A stretch of 64,000 nt of DNA, from positions 1 to 64,000 of the forward strand of contig CANQQU010000003.1 in the NCBI GenBank assembly GCA_947626085.1, written 5' to 3'. Positions 54,324 through 63,270 of this stretch are shown in pieces (the first letter of the stretch is position 1; the number at the start of each line of letters is the position of its first letter). The translations under genes were made by a program, and so were the position numbers. Source of the DNA: an uncultured Oscillospiraceae bacterium. Its GTDB lineage: Bacteria; Bacillota; Clostridia; Oscillospirales; Oscillospiraceae. The notes under the pieces were generated by a model. That model was given only the letters and a program-made list of their open reading frames with translations, made no database searches and was not told the origin of the DNA.

Positions 54324-55976
54324 TTACAAATTTCTTTCAGTTTTTGGCAGTTGCACCGTGGCGGAAAATTGGTCCCCATCGACGGCCACGGTAAATTCGC
54401 CGCCCAAGGAGGCGGTGTAGGTCTGGGCGATGGCCAGGCCCAGGCCGCTTCCGGGGGTGGAGCGGGCCTTGTCCCCCCGGGCGAAGCGCTGGGTGATCTC
54501 CTCCGGGGTGAAGTCCATCTCATAGGCGGCGATGTTGGTCAGCCGGACAGAGGCGGTCTGTTCGTCCTCCGTCACCGTCAGGTGGATTCGAGTGCCGGGG
54601 AGGGCGTATTTGGCGCAGTTGCCCAGCAGATTGGCCAGCACCTGATGGAGCCGGGTCCCGTCGGTGCGCAGGGGCAGCTGCTCGGCGCAGTAGTGGCGGC
54701 GGACCGAGAGGTTCGCCTCCCGGAGCCGGTCGTCATAGAGGCCCAGGGTCTGCTCCAGCAGGCGGATCAGGTCGATGTTTTGCATATTGGCCGGGGCCGC
54801 GCCGCTGGAGACCTTGGTCAGCTCGAATATGGAGTCCACCAGGCCCGTCATGTACCCGGCCCGGCTGGTCAGCTTTTCCAACTGACTCTGGCCCTCGGGG
54901 GAGAGGCGCTCGCTTTGCAGCAGCTCGGCGTAGCCCAAAATGGCAGTCAGGGGGGTGCGCAGATCGTGGGACACATTGGCGATCAGATCCACCTTGAACC
55001 GCTCGCTCTTCACGGCGGCCTCCACCGCCTCGGCCTGGCGCTGCTGCAGCGCCGCCAGGGCTTCCCGCTCGGTTTGGAAGGGGCCGGGCGCCGTGGGGAC
55101 CTCCCCGCCGAGGGAAAGGTCCCGAATTTGGCGGGACAGCCGGTCCATGCCCCGGCAGAACCGGGCAAAGCAGATCAGGGCCGGCAGGCAGGAGGCGGCC
55201 AGCACGGCCCCGCCTCCCAGGGCCTGCCCCTGAACGGGCCACGCCGGGGCCAGGGCCAGTACAGCCGCTATCAGGACGGTTCCCAAGGAGGTGGCCAGCA
55301 GCCCGGCGGCGTAGCTCCCCGGCCCGGGGGCGACCCGGGCCCAGACCCGGTGGACCCAGGACCAGTCCGGGGAAAGCCGAACCCGGAGCCACCGCCGCAG
55401 CTCCCGGCAGCCCAGCAGCAGGGCCGTCAGCGGCAGCCAGCAGAACAGCAGCCCCCGGCCCAATTCGCCCCAGGTCAGGGGCAGCAGGGAAAAGCTGGAT
55501 GGGTCCTGCAAAAACAGCAGAAGGAACAGCCCCACGCCGGCCAGGGCCCCGTCCGGGCCGATCCCCGGCCCCGCCCCCGCCGCGGGCAGGAGCAGTACGG
55601 CGAGGAGGGCCAGCACGCCTCCCAGCAGGAAGCAGGCCAGGGCCGTCCCCCGGAGGATCCGGCCGGTCTGGGGACTGATGGGCTGCCCCGCTGTGGTGGG
55701 GACCTCCTGAGCGGTGACGGAGGTGGAATCCACCCCGGTGGCGTCGGGCGCGGTGGTCTCCTCCGGATGGGTGTCGGGCGCGGTGGTATCCTCCGAATGG
55801 GTGGGGGACTCGGTGGCAAAGCTGCTGCCGGGCTGGGTAGAGGACGCGGCGGTTTGAGAGGTGGCGGTACCCACAGCCCCGTCGGCGGCGGTCCGCAGCC
55901 CCAGCCCCAGGGTCAGCAGCAGGGCGGCCAGGCAGCACAGGGCCATCCCGCCTGTATTACGGCGCTTCCAGAACAT
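54324..55976 (-). CDS. Membrane sensor histidine kinase
   Basis: The 550-residue protein has an N-terminal membrane helix, a Thr/Ser/Pro-rich outer segment of about 70 residues with near-repeats (TTAPDTHPEETTAPDAT), then about six more helices, and a kinase core. The H-box is IANVSHDLRTPLTAILGYAELL, the N-box is LANLLGNCAKYA, the G-box is GSGLGLAIAQTY. The F-box FTPEEITQRFARGDKA is of VanS/PhoR type. The multi-helix middle suggests a signal in or near the membrane. It overlaps the response regulator gene by 20 bp. Confidence 0.92.
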   Translation of the reverse strand: MFWKRRNTGGMALCCLAALLLTLGLGLRTAADGAVGTATSQTAASSTQPGSSFATESPTHSEDTTAPDTHPEETTAPDATGVDSTSVTAQEVPTTAGQPISPQTGRILRGTALACFLLGGVLALLAVLLLPAAGAGPGIGPDGALAGVGLFLLLFLQDPSSFSLLPLTWGELGRGLLFCWLPLTALLLGCRELRRWLRVRLSPDWSWVHRVWARVAPGPGSYAAGLLATSLGTVLIAAVLALAPAWPVQGQALGGGAVLAASCLPALICFARFCRGMDRLSRQIRDLSLGGEVPTAPGPFQTEREALAALQQRQAEAVEAAVKSERFKVDLIANVSHDLRTPLTAILGYAELLQSERLSPEGQSQLEKLTSRAGYMTGLVDSIFELTKVSSGAAPANMQNIDLIRLLEQTLGLYDDRLREANLSVRRHYCAEQLPLRTDGTRLHQVLANLLGNCAKYALPGTRIHLTVTEDEQTASVRLTNIAAYEMDFTPEEITQRFARGDKARSTPGSGLGLAIAQTYTASLGGEFTVAVDGDQFSATVQLPKTERNL

Positions 55977-56655
55977 ATCCGATCCCCCAAATCACCTTGA
56001 GATATTCCGGCCGCCGGGGATCCAACTCGATCTTCTCCCGGATGCGGCGAATGTGGACCATCACCGTGTTCTCCACGGCGTAGGCGTCGGCCTCCCAGAC
56101 CCGCTCATAGATCTCCTCGGCGGAGAAGACCCGGCCGGGACTGGCCATCATCAGCTCCAGAATCCGAAACTCCGTGGCGGTCAAATGCACCGGCTCCCCC
56201 CGGAGGGTCAGCCGCTTTTTCTCCTTCTCCAGCACCAGCTCCCCCACCCGGAGACAGTCCCGGGCGGCCCCGTCCCGGGCGGAGCCCAGGAGCTGGTAGC
56301 GCCGGAGCAGGGCCTTCACCCGGGCCAGCAGCTCCTGCTGGAAAAAGGGCTTCACCAGATAGTCGTCGGCCCCGGCCTCCAGGCCCAGGACCCGATCCGT
56401 GCCCTCGGCCTTGGCCGAGAGCATCAAAATGGGCACGTTGCTCTCCTGCCGGATGCGGAGGGTGGCGGCCAGGCCGCCGCATTTGGGCATCATCACGTCC
56501 ATGATGATCAGCTCCGGCCGGAATTTTTCCGCCTGGGCCACCGCCGCCTCCCCGTCGAAGGCGGCCCGGACCTGATAGCCCGCCCGCTCCAGCTCCGTTT
56601 GCAGCACCTGGACGATGGCCCGGTCGTCGTCCACCACCAGAATTTTAGGCCCCAT
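55957..56655 (-). CDS. Response regulator, OmpR/PhoB family
   Basis: The 232-residue protein has a receiver domain (ILVVDDDRAI acidic pair, phosphorylated Asp in LIIMDVMMP, switch Ser in LMLSAKAE, Lys in LVKPFFQQEL) and a winged-helix DNA-binding domain (LTATEFRILELMMASPGRVFSAEEIYERVW, then GIGYVLEAP). It partners the overlapping kinase. Its start codon is the base after the LysR stop, which suggests read-through from the LysR gene. Confidence 0.95.
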   Translation of the reverse strand: MGPKILVVDDDRAIVQVLQTELERAGYQVRAAFDGEAAVAQAEKFRPELIIMDVMMPKCGGLAATLRIRQESNVPILMLSAKAEGTDRVLGLEAGADDYLVKPFFQQELLARVKALLRRYQLLGSARDGAARDCLRVGELVLEKEKKRLTLRGEPVHLTATEFRILELMMASPGRVFSAEEIYERVWEADAYAVENTVMVHIRRIREKIELDPRRPEYLKVIWGIGYVLEAP

Positions 56656-57549
56656 TCAACATTCCTCCCCGCCAAGGCGCTTTTCCACCAGCTCCAGAAA
56701 GGCCCGCATATATTTAGGCGGCTGCATCCCCTTGGGGAAACAGGCGTAGAAATGATGGTGGTTTACATAATTTTTGATGGGATAGAAATAATCCTCCGGG
56801 TTGATATACAGATCCGAGCAGATCAAATACCCGGCGCTGGTCACGGTGGTCCGGCTGGCGATCTCCATGCTGTCGGTCTCCAGCAGAATTTGGGGGTGCA
56901 GATTTTCCTGCCGGAACAGCAGCTCCTGGATCACCCGGGAGTTGTGGTCCGGGGTCATGCAGATAAAAGGCCCCTGGGCCACCTGGCGCAGGTCGATGAC
57001 CTCCCCGGCGGGCACCTGGGCGGCCAGGGGGCTGTCCTGCCCCGCCAGGATGCCGATGGTCTCCCGCTGGATCAGGTGATAGGTCAGGTCCGGGTGGGAG
57101 GGCACGGTGGAGGCCAGGGCCACGTCCACCTCCCCTTGGCGAACCATTTCCACCAGGGCGGCGCTGCCGGCCTCCCGAAGCTCCAGCGCCACATGGGGGA
57201 AGTCCCGAAAGAACTGGGGCAGGACCCCCGGCAGGATCCTAGCGCCCCGCTGCACGCTGATGCCCAGCCGGAGACGGCCGCTGTCCTCCTGACGGATCTC
57301 CTGGAGCTCGTTTCGCATCCGCTCCTCGGCGCCCAGCATCACCGTGGCGGCGTAGAGATACCGCTCCCCGGCGTAGGTGGGCCGGAAGGGGCTCTTGGAG
57401 CGGTCGAAAAGCGCCAGACCCAATTCCTCCTCGATCTGCCGGAGCATTTGACTCAGGGAGGGCTGGCTGATGTAGAGCTTTTTGGCGGCGGCGGTGATGC
57501 CCCCCTCCTGGGCGATGGTCTTGACGTAGAGGGCTTGCTTCAGGTTCAT
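56656..57549 (-). CDS. LysR-family regulator, probable citrate lyase regulator
   Basis: The 297-residue protein has an N-terminal winged helix (LKQALYVKTIAQEGGITAAAKKLYISQPSLSQMLRQIEEELG) and a LysR substrate-binding domain with a Cys-rich-free C-terminal half. It is divergent from citD, with its own promoter and an inverted repeat between the two promoters. LysR-type proteins usually activate the divergent operon in response to its substrate, here probably citrate. Classical CitAB-type regulation is not seen. Confidence 0.9.
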   Translation of the reverse strand: MNLKQALYVKTIAQEGGITAAAKKLYISQPSLSQMLRQIEEELGLALFDRSKSPFRPTYAGERYLYAATVMLGAEERMRNELQEIRQEDSGRLRLGISVQRGARILPGVLPQFFRDFPHVALELREAGSAALVEMVRQGEVDVALASTVPSHPDLTYHLIQRETIGILAGQDSPLAAQVPAGEVIDLRQVAQGPFICMTPDHNSRVIQELLFRQENLHPQILLETDSMEIASRTTVTSAGYLICSDLYINPEDYFYPIKNYVNHHHFYACFPKGMQPPKYMRAFLELVEKRLGGEEC

Positions 57550-57577
57550 GGCGGACCTTCTTTCCTTCTTTTTCTAC

Positions 57578-57606
57578 ATTATAATATAGGCTCGCTCCGC
57601 CGTCAA
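57578..57606 (-). promoter_or_regulatory. Promoter of the LysR gene
   Basis: On the minus strand TTGACG and TATAAT are spaced by 17 bases, about 29 bp before the LysR start. Confidence 0.75.
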
Positions 57607-57623
57607 GGAAGGGCATATGAATT

Positions 57624-57644
57624 TTCTTATATTATTTATAAGAA
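57624..57644. promoter_or_regulatory. Candidate LysR operator
   Basis: TTCTTATA and TATAAGAA arms surround a TTATT core, with partial extension of the symmetry to AATT on both sides. It lies about 55 bp before the likely citD transcription start, where LysR recognition sites usually are. Confidence 0.6.
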
Positions 57645-57653
57645 GAATTGTAT

Positions 57654-57682
57654 TTGACATATGGACGAATATCCCGTACCAT
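57654..57682 (+). promoter_or_regulatory. Promoter of the citDEF operon
   Basis: A consensus TTGACA and a weaker TACCAT are spaced by 17 bases. The poor -10 fits a promoter that needs an activator. Confidence 0.65.
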
Positions 57683-57724
57683 AGTATCAGCGAAAATCGA
57701 AATTTGGCTAAAGGAGGATTGCCA

Positions 57725-58027
57725 ATGGAAATTTTAAAACCGGCGGTGGCCGGCACCCTGGAGTCCAGCGACGCCCAGGTGACGGTGGAGCCCGGCGGGG
57801 AGGGCATTGAGCTTTCCCTGCAGTCCAGCGTTATGAACCAGTATGGCCGCCAGATCCGGCAGACCGTTCTGGACACCCTGGCCCGGCTGGAGGTCAGCGA
57901 CGCCAAGGTCACGGTGGTGGACAAGGGCGCACTGGACTGCACGCTGAAGGCCCGGGTGGAGTGCGCGGTGTTCCGCTCCTGCGGCGCGTCCGCGTCCGGG
58001 ATTCCCTGGGGAGGTGCGGTGCGATGA
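57725..58027 (+). CDS. citD: Citrate lyase acyl carrier protein (gamma subunit)
   Basis: The 100-residue protein matches CitD: the N-terminal VAGTLESSDAQVTVEP carries the Ser that receives the phosphoribosyl-dephospho-CoA group, and VSDAKVTVVDKGALDCTLKARVE is the family C-terminal block. It carries the acetyl/citryl thioester between CitF and CitE. The correct start is ATG 57725 with RBS AAAGGAGG; the track start is 36 codons upstream, across the promoter. Confidence 0.95.
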   Translation: MEILKPAVAGTLESSDAQVTVEPGGEGIELSLQSSVMNQYGRQIRQTVLDTLARLEVSDAKVTVVDKGALDCTLKARVECAVFRSCGASASGIPWGGAVR

Positions 58028-58938
58028 TTCCAAGACCCAAGCCTGAACGGTTCCGGCTCCGCCGGACCATGATGTTCATGAACGCCCAGAAGCCCGGCCT
58101 GATCAAGGACGCCTACATCTACGGCTGCGACTCCATCATGCTGGACCTGGAGGACGCGGTGGCGGAGAACCAGAAGGACGCCGCCCGCTTTTCCCTCTAC
58201 CATGCCCTGACCACCATCGACTACGGCGACACGGAGGTCATCGTTCGGATCAACGGCCTGGACACCCCCCACTGGCAGGAGGATATCCGGGTCTGCGTGG
58301 CCGGCGGCGCCGACGGCATCCGCATTGCCAAGTGCGAGAGCGCCCAGGACGTGCTGACCGTGGAAAAGGCCGTGGAAGCTGCGGAGGAGGAGTTCGGCGT
58401 GGAAAAGGGCCGGACGCTCCTGATGGCGGCGCTGGAGAGCCCCAAGGGCATTCTCAACGCCTATGAGATCTGCGCCGCCTCTCCCCGGATGTTCGGCGTG
58501 GCCATCTCCGGCGGCGACTTCCGCAAGTGCATGCAGACGACGCCCCAGCCCGACGGGGTGGATCTGCTGGTGGCCCGGGGCCAGATGCTTATCGCGGCCC
58601 GGGCGGCGGGCATCCAGTGCTTCGACACCGTCTTTACCAATCTGGACGACCAGGCGGGCTTTGAGGCCGAGGTCCGGCAGAACAAGGCCATGGGCTTCGA
58701 CGGCAAGAGCCTGATCAACCCCAAGCAGATCCGCTATGTCCACCAGGTCTTTGCCCCCACCCAGAAGGAGATCGTCCAGGCGGAGAAGATCGTCCGGGCC
58801 TACCGGGAGCAGTCCGCCGCCGGTGTGGGCGTGTTCACCGTGGACGGCAAGATGATCGACATTGCGTTTATCCCCGGAGCGGAGCGCACATTACGGCTGG
58901 CGAGAGCCTGCGGATTGTATGAGGGGGATCTGGTATGA
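58024..58938 (+). CDS. citE: Citrate lyase beta subunit (citryl-ACP lyase)
   Basis: The 304-residue protein has the CitE/HpcH fold: RRTMMFMNAQKPGLIKDAYIYGCDSIMLDLEDAV, IVRINGLDT, MALE-type ALESPKGILNAYEI, and KSLINPKQI. It splits citryl-ACP to acetyl-ACP and oxaloacetate, using a divalent metal. It overlaps citD and citF by 4 bp each. Confidence 0.96.
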   Translation: MIPRPKPERFRLRRTMMFMNAQKPGLIKDAYIYGCDSIMLDLEDAVAENQKDAARFSLYHALTTIDYGDTEVIVRINGLDTPHWQEDIRVCVAGGADGIRIAKCESAQDVLTVEKAVEAAEEEFGVEKGRTLLMAALESPKGILNAYEICAASPRMFGVAISGGDFRKCMQTTPQPDGVDLLVARGQMLIAARAAGIQCFDTVFTNLDDQAGFEAEVRQNKAMGFDGKSLINPKQIRYVHQVFAPTQKEIVQAEKIVRAYREQSAAGVGVFTVDGKMIDIAFIPGAERTLRLARACGLYEGDLV

Positions 58939-60491
58939 AAAACGCGGTAGGAAGAGAAATTCCCGATTACCTCCTCACCGGCGGTAAGGAGGTCTATCAG
59001 GGCAAGAATTACATGGACGGCAAGTACATCCAGAAGGCGTCTCCCCGGACCCGGCGGTATGAAAAGCCCCAGGAGAGCAAGATCGTGGATTCTATCAAGG
59101 CCGCCCTGGAGCAGTGCGGCGCCAAGGACGGCATGACCTTCAGCTTCCACCACCATCTCCGGGATGGGGACTATGTGGTGAACATGGTGATGGAGGCGGC
59201 CATCGAGGAGCTGGGTCTCAAGGACCTGACCATCGCCGCCACCAGCCTGGGCAACGCCCACGATCCCATTGCCGACTACATCGAGCAGGGCAAGGTAATC
59301 GGCATCCAGACCTCCGGCATCCGGGGCCGGATGGGCGAGGTGGTCTCCGCCGGCAAGCTGAAGACCCCCGCCATTATCCGCAGCCACGGCGGCCGGCCCC
59401 GGGCCATTGAGGCCGGGGAGGTCCATATCGACATCGCCTTCGTGGCGGCCCCCACCAGCGACTGCGTGGGCAACTGCCGGGGCATCGGCGGCAAGTCCAA
59501 CTGCGGCAGCATGGGCTACGCCATGACCGACGCCAAGTACGCCGACCATGTGGTGGTGGTCACCGACTGCCTGGTGGACTTCCCCAACATGCCCGCCTCC
59601 GTGGAGGCCATCGACGTGGACGCGGTGGTGGTAGTGGATTCCATCGGCAACCCCAAGAAAATCGCCTCCGCCGCCGCTCGGATATCCCAGAATCCCCGGG
59701 ACCTGATGATGGCCGAGGACGTGGCCCGGGTCATTGCCTCCACCCCCTATTTTAAGGATGGCTTCTCCTTCCAGACCGGTGTGGGCGGCCCCTCTCTGGC
59801 GGCCAATCTGTTCCTGGAGCGGTACATGGACGAGCGGAACATCAAAATGGGCTGGGCCATCGGCGGCATCTGCGGCCCCATGGTGGAGCTGCTGAAAAAG
59901 GGCAAGGTGGGCAAGGTCATCGACGTGCAGGACTTCGACCTGGACGCGGTGAACTCCATCAACCAAACCCCCGGCCACTATGAGATGAGCGCTTCCCAGT
60001 ACGCCAACCCCGCCAACAAGGGCGCCTTCGTCAACAAGCTGGACTTTGTGGTCCTGGCGGCGCTGGAGATCGACACCGGCTTTAACGTCAACGTTTTGAC
60101 CGGTTCCGACGGCGTCCTCCGGGGCGCCCCCGGCGGCCATCCCGACACGGCGGCGGGCAGCAAGGTGTGCATCATCGTCACCCCGCTGACCCGGGGCCGG
60201 ATGGCCACGGTCTGCGAGCATGTGGTCACCGTTACCACCCCCGGGGACTGCGTGGACGTGCTGGTGACGGATTACGGCATCGCTGTGAATCCCCTCCGGC
60301 CGGATCTGATCGAGTGCCTGAACAAGGCGGGCATCCCCCACGTCACCATTGAGAGCCTGAAGGAAAAGGCATACTCCCTGGTGGGCCGTCCCGACGACCT
60401 GCAGTGGGAGGATCAGGTGGTGGCGGTCCTGGAGGCCCGGGACGGCACCATTCTGGACGTCGTCAAGAAAATCAAACCCTATCAGGGATAA
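58935..60491 (+). CDS. citF: Citrate lyase alpha subunit (citrate:acetyl-ACP transferase)
   Basis: The 518-residue CitF exchanges acetate for citrate on the carrier protein. Motifs include FSFHHHLRDGDYVVNMVMEAA, the GRMGEVVSAGKL segment, CVGNCRGIGGKSNCGSMGYA, and VLTGSDGVLRGAPGGHPDTAAG. It completes the D-E-F lyase complex. Length is normal (about 510). Confidence 0.97.
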   Translation: MKNAVGREIPDYLLTGGKEVYQGKNYMDGKYIQKASPRTRRYEKPQESKIVDSIKAALEQCGAKDGMTFSFHHHLRDGDYVVNMVMEAAIEELGLKDLTIAATSLGNAHDPIADYIEQGKVIGIQTSGIRGRMGEVVSAGKLKTPAIIRSHGGRPRAIEAGEVHIDIAFVAAPTSDCVGNCRGIGGKSNCGSMGYAMTDAKYADHVVVVTDCLVDFPNMPASVEAIDVDAVVVVDSIGNPKKIASAAARISQNPRDLMMAEDVARVIASTPYFKDGFSFQTGVGGPSLAANLFLERYMDERNIKMGWAIGGICGPMVELLKKGKVGKVIDVQDFDLDAVNSINQTPGHYEMSASQYANPANKGAFVNKLDFVVLAALEIDTGFNVNVLTGSDGVLRGAPGGHPDTAAGSKVCIIVTPLTRGRMATVCEHVVTVTTPGDCVDVLVTDYGIAVNPLRPDLIECLNKAGIPHVTIESLKEKAYSLVGRPDDLQWEDQVVAVLEARDGTILDVVKKIKPYQG

Positions 60492-60514
60492 TAAAAAGAA
60501 AGAAGGAGCAGACA

Positions 60515-61915
60515 ATGAGTGAAACCGTCGTTGGCATTCTTGGATTAGTATGTATTGTCGCCATTGTGGTCACGCTGTTCAAGAGCAAGACCCAACCCAG
60601 CATCGCTTTTATCGTCTTTCCCGCCATTCTCGGTATCATCCTGGTCATCGGCGGCTACTACAGCTTTGAGCAGCTGGCCGAGATGGTGGAGGCGGGCTTT
60701 AAAAGCACCGGCCCCACCGCCGCGCTGTTCGTGTTCTCCGTGCTGTACTTCGGCATCATGACTGACGCCGGGATGTTCGACGTGATCATCGGCAATCTGA
60801 TGAAGCTGGTGGGCAAGAGCGTCATGGGCGTTACCCTGGTCACCGCCATCATCGCCCTGGTAGGCCATCTGGACGGCGGCGGCGCCTCCACCTTCTGCAT
60901 CGTGGTGCCCGCCCTGCTGCCGGTGTACAAGAAGATGAATATGCGGCCCACCACCCTTCTGCGGATCGCCGTGCTGGCCATGGGCATTCTGAATCTGATG
61001 CCCTGGGCCGGTCCCACCATGCGGGCCGCCACCGTGCTGGGCATCGAGTCCGGCTCTTTGTGGCAGACCATCCTGCCCATCCAGATCTTCGGCATCGTCG
61101 TCTGCCTGGCCCACGCCGTCCTGGCCGGCTGGCAGGAGAAGAAGCGGGGCGCCGGTCTGAACGGCGCCCTGGCCGAGGTGGAGACCACCCAGACCGCCGA
61201 GGCTGCCCCCGTCAACGAGCTGGCCCGGCCCAAGCTGTTCTGGTTCAACCTGCTGCTCACCGTGGCGGTGATCGCCATGCTGATCTGGGACGTGTTCCCC
61301 AGCTATGTGCCCTTCATGCTGGGCACCGCCATTGCCCTGTTCGTGAACTACGGCTTTACCGCCGCCGCTCACAAGAAGATCATCAACCTCCATGCCGGTC
61401 CCGCGCTGATGATGTGCTCCACCCTGATGGGCGCAGCCATTCTCATGGGCATTCTGACCACCAGCTACATGGCCGACGCCAACGGCGCCCTGGTGGTGGC
61501 CAACGTGAAGTACATGGGCGAGCTGGCCATCCCCAGCGTGGTGCGCTGCCTGGCCGGGATCATCCGGAATATCCTGCCCACCTTCCTGGGTCAGCATCTG
61601 CCCCTGGTCATCGGCATCCTGTCCGTGCCCCTGGCGCTGGCCTTCGATACCGACAGCTATTTCTTCGGCATGCTGCCCGTCATGATCGGCATCGGCCAGG
61701 GCTTCGGCGTGGAGCCGCTGCCCATCGCCATTGCCATGGTGGTCTGCCGCAACTGCGCCACCTTCATCAGCCCCATGGTGCCCGCCACCCTGCTGGGCGT
61801 GGGCCTGGCGGATGTGGATATCAAGGACCACATCAAGGCCAGCTTCATGTACGTCTGGGGCTTCTCCATTTTGTGCATGATCTTTGCCATCATTGTGGGC
61901 ATTATGCCTCTTTGA
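60515..61915 (+). CDS. Citrate transporter, CitMHS family
   Basis: The 466-residue protein has about 12 helices and the CitMHS pattern: STGPTAALFVFSVLYFGIMTDAGMFD, ALVGHLDGGGASTFCIVVPALLPVY, GILNLMPWAGPTMRAA, and late FDTDSYFFGMLPV. Family members import metal-citrate complexes with protons. It lies 23 bp after citF with RBS AAGGAG and supplies the substrate of the lyase. The track ORF starts too early; ATG 60515 is used. Confidence 0.93.
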   Translation: MSETVVGILGLVCIVAIVVTLFKSKTQPSIAFIVFPAILGIILVIGGYYSFEQLAEMVEAGFKSTGPTAALFVFSVLYFGIMTDAGMFDVIIGNLMKLVGKSVMGVTLVTAIIALVGHLDGGGASTFCIVVPALLPVYKKMNMRPTTLLRIAVLAMGILNLMPWAGPTMRAATVLGIESGSLWQTILPIQIFGIVVCLAHAVLAGWQEKKRGAGLNGALAEVETTQTAEAAPVNELARPKLFWFNLLLTVAVIAMLIWDVFPSYVPFMLGTAIALFVNYGFTAAAHKKIINLHAGPALMMCSTLMGAAILMGILTTSYMADANGALVVANVKYMGELAIPSVVRCLAGIIRNILPTFLGQHLPLVIGILSVPLALAFDTDSYFFGMLPVMIGIGQGFGVEPLPIAIAMVVCRNCATFISPMVPATLLGVGLADVDIKDHIKASFMYVWGFSILCMIFAIIVGIMPL

Positions 61916-61937
61916 TACCGACCTCCATTTCCCGAAG

Positions 61938-61963
61938 GGCCCCGGCTTTTGCCGGGGCCTTTT
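61938..61963 (+). terminator. Terminator after citrate transporter
   Basis: GGCCCCGGC-TTTT-GCCGGGGCC is followed by TTTT, about 20 bp after the transporter stop. It splits the citDEF-transporter transcript from citC. Confidence 0.85.
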
Positions 61964-61967
61964 GGGC

Positions 61968-62139
61968 GGGCAGGGCCCGCCGCCAATGCGTATGGAAACC
62001 TGGCAAGAATCGCTCCGCCGCCTGGACCTGCTCGGTATCGTTCCTGCTCCAGAGGCAATTTTCTCACGGGCGGAAACTGGGCGGGGCCCGCCGCCAACGC
62101 GTTTGTGAGCCTGGCAGGAATCGCTCCGCCGCCTGGACC
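61968..62139 (+). repeat. Two 61-bp direct repeats in the transporter/citC gap
   Basis: Copies at 61968-62028 and 62079-62139 align without gaps with about eight mismatches. Each begins with a GGGCCC-centred stem (GGCGGGC/GCCCGCC) and ends ATCGCTCCGCCGCCTGGACC. They fill most of the 300-bp gap and encode nothing credible. Confidence 0.7.
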
Positions 62140-62163
62140 CGTGGGGGATCATGCGCGTTCCGG

Positions 62164-62192
62164 TTGCCAAAAGGTTCACTGTGTGGTATGAT
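62164..62192 (+). promoter_or_regulatory. Promoter for citC-citXG
   Basis: TTGCCA and TATGAT are spaced by 17 bases with TGG before the -10. The gap leaves a leader of about 20 bases before the citC RBS. Confidence 0.7.
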
Positions 62193-62217
62193 AACTAAAA
62201 AGAGAGGGGGAATAGAA

Positions 62218-63258
62218 ATGAGCTATACGGTCGGCGCCATCTCGCCTTGGGACCGGCGGGGAATGGCCCAAGTGGACGCCCTTTTGGAGAAGGAGGGCAT
62301 CCGCCGGGACGGCAATTTGGACTACACCTGCGGCGTTTTTGACGAGGACGACCGCCTGGCCGCCACCGGCAGCGCCTTCGGCAATACCCTGCGCTGTCTG
62401 GCGGTGGATTCCGCCTACCAGGGGGAGGGGCTGATGAATCTGCTGGTCACCCATCTGGTGGAGCGTCAGGCGGAGCGGGGAAATTTCCACCTCTTTGTCT
62501 ATACCAAGTGCCAGACGGCCAAATATTTCCGGGACCTGGGCTTTTACGAGATCGCCCGGGTGGAGGGGCAGGTCTCCTTCCTGGAAAACCGGGCGGGGGG
62601 CTTCGCGAGCTTCTGCCGCCGGCTGGAAAAGGACCGCCGGCCCGGAAAAAGCGCCGCCATCGTCATGAACGCCAACCCCTTCACCCTGGGGCACCGGTAT
62701 CTGGTGGAGCGAGCGGCGGCGGAAAACGACTGTGTTCATCTGTTCATCCTCAGCGAGGATGCCAGCCTGGTGCCCTTCTCCGCACGGAAAGAGATGGTCA
62801 TTAAGGGAACGGCGGATCTGAAAAACGTGATCTGCCACGATTCCGGGCCCTATATCATCAGCGCCGCCACCTTCCCCAGCTACTTTCTCAAGGACCAGGA
62901 GGCGGTGATCCTGGGCCACGCCCGGCTGGATCTGGCGCTGTTCCCAACCATCGCCCGGGCCCTGGGCGTCACCGCCCGCTATGTGGGGGAGGAGCCCCGG
63001 AGCCTGGTCACGGGGCTATACAATCAGGTCATGGCCCAGGAGCTGCCTAAAGCCGGTATTGCCTGCGTGATCCTGCCCCGGAAGGCCCTGGGCGCGGTCC
63101 CCATCAGCGCCAGCGACGTGCGGAAGGCCATTCACGACGGGCATTTGGAGCAAATTCGGGGTCTGGTGCCGGAGAGCACCTGGGACTATTTTCACAGCCC
63201 CCAGGCGGCGCCGGTCATAGAGGCCATCCGCGCCGGCGGCGAGACGGTGCATTACTAA
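62218..63258 (+). CDS. citC: [Citrate (pro-3S)-lyase] ligase
   Basis: The 346-residue protein has an N-terminal GNAT-like domain (about residues 1-140; AYQGEGLMNLLVTHL) and a C-terminal nucleotidyltransferase domain with MNANPFTLGHRYLVE (HxGH) and VPISASDVRKAI. It acetylates the CitD prosthetic group with ATP and acetate, activating the lyase. RBS GAGAGGGGGAATAG precedes ATG 62218; the track ORF is longer because it runs through the gap. Confidence 0.95.
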   Translation: MSYTVGAISPWDRRGMAQVDALLEKEGIRRDGNLDYTCGVFDEDDRLAATGSAFGNTLRCLAVDSAYQGEGLMNLLVTHLVERQAERGNFHLFVYTKCQTAKYFRDLGFYEIARVEGQVSFLENRAGGFASFCRRLEKDRRPGKSAAIVMNANPFTLGHRYLVERAAAENDCVHLFILSEDASLVPFSARKEMVIKGTADLKNVICHDSGPYIISAATFPSYFLKDQEAVILGHARLDLALFPTIARALGVTARYVGEEPRSLVTGLYNQVMAQELPKAGIACVILPRKALGAVPISASDVRKAIHDGHLEQIRGLVPESTWDYFHSPQAAPVIEAIRAGGETVHY

Positions 63259-63270
63259 AGGAGTGGGGCC

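Noticed and set aside
60545-62179. 544-aa minus-strand ORF
   Set aside because: It is antisense to the citrate transporter and runs through the direct repeats; composition is Gly/His/Gln-rich.
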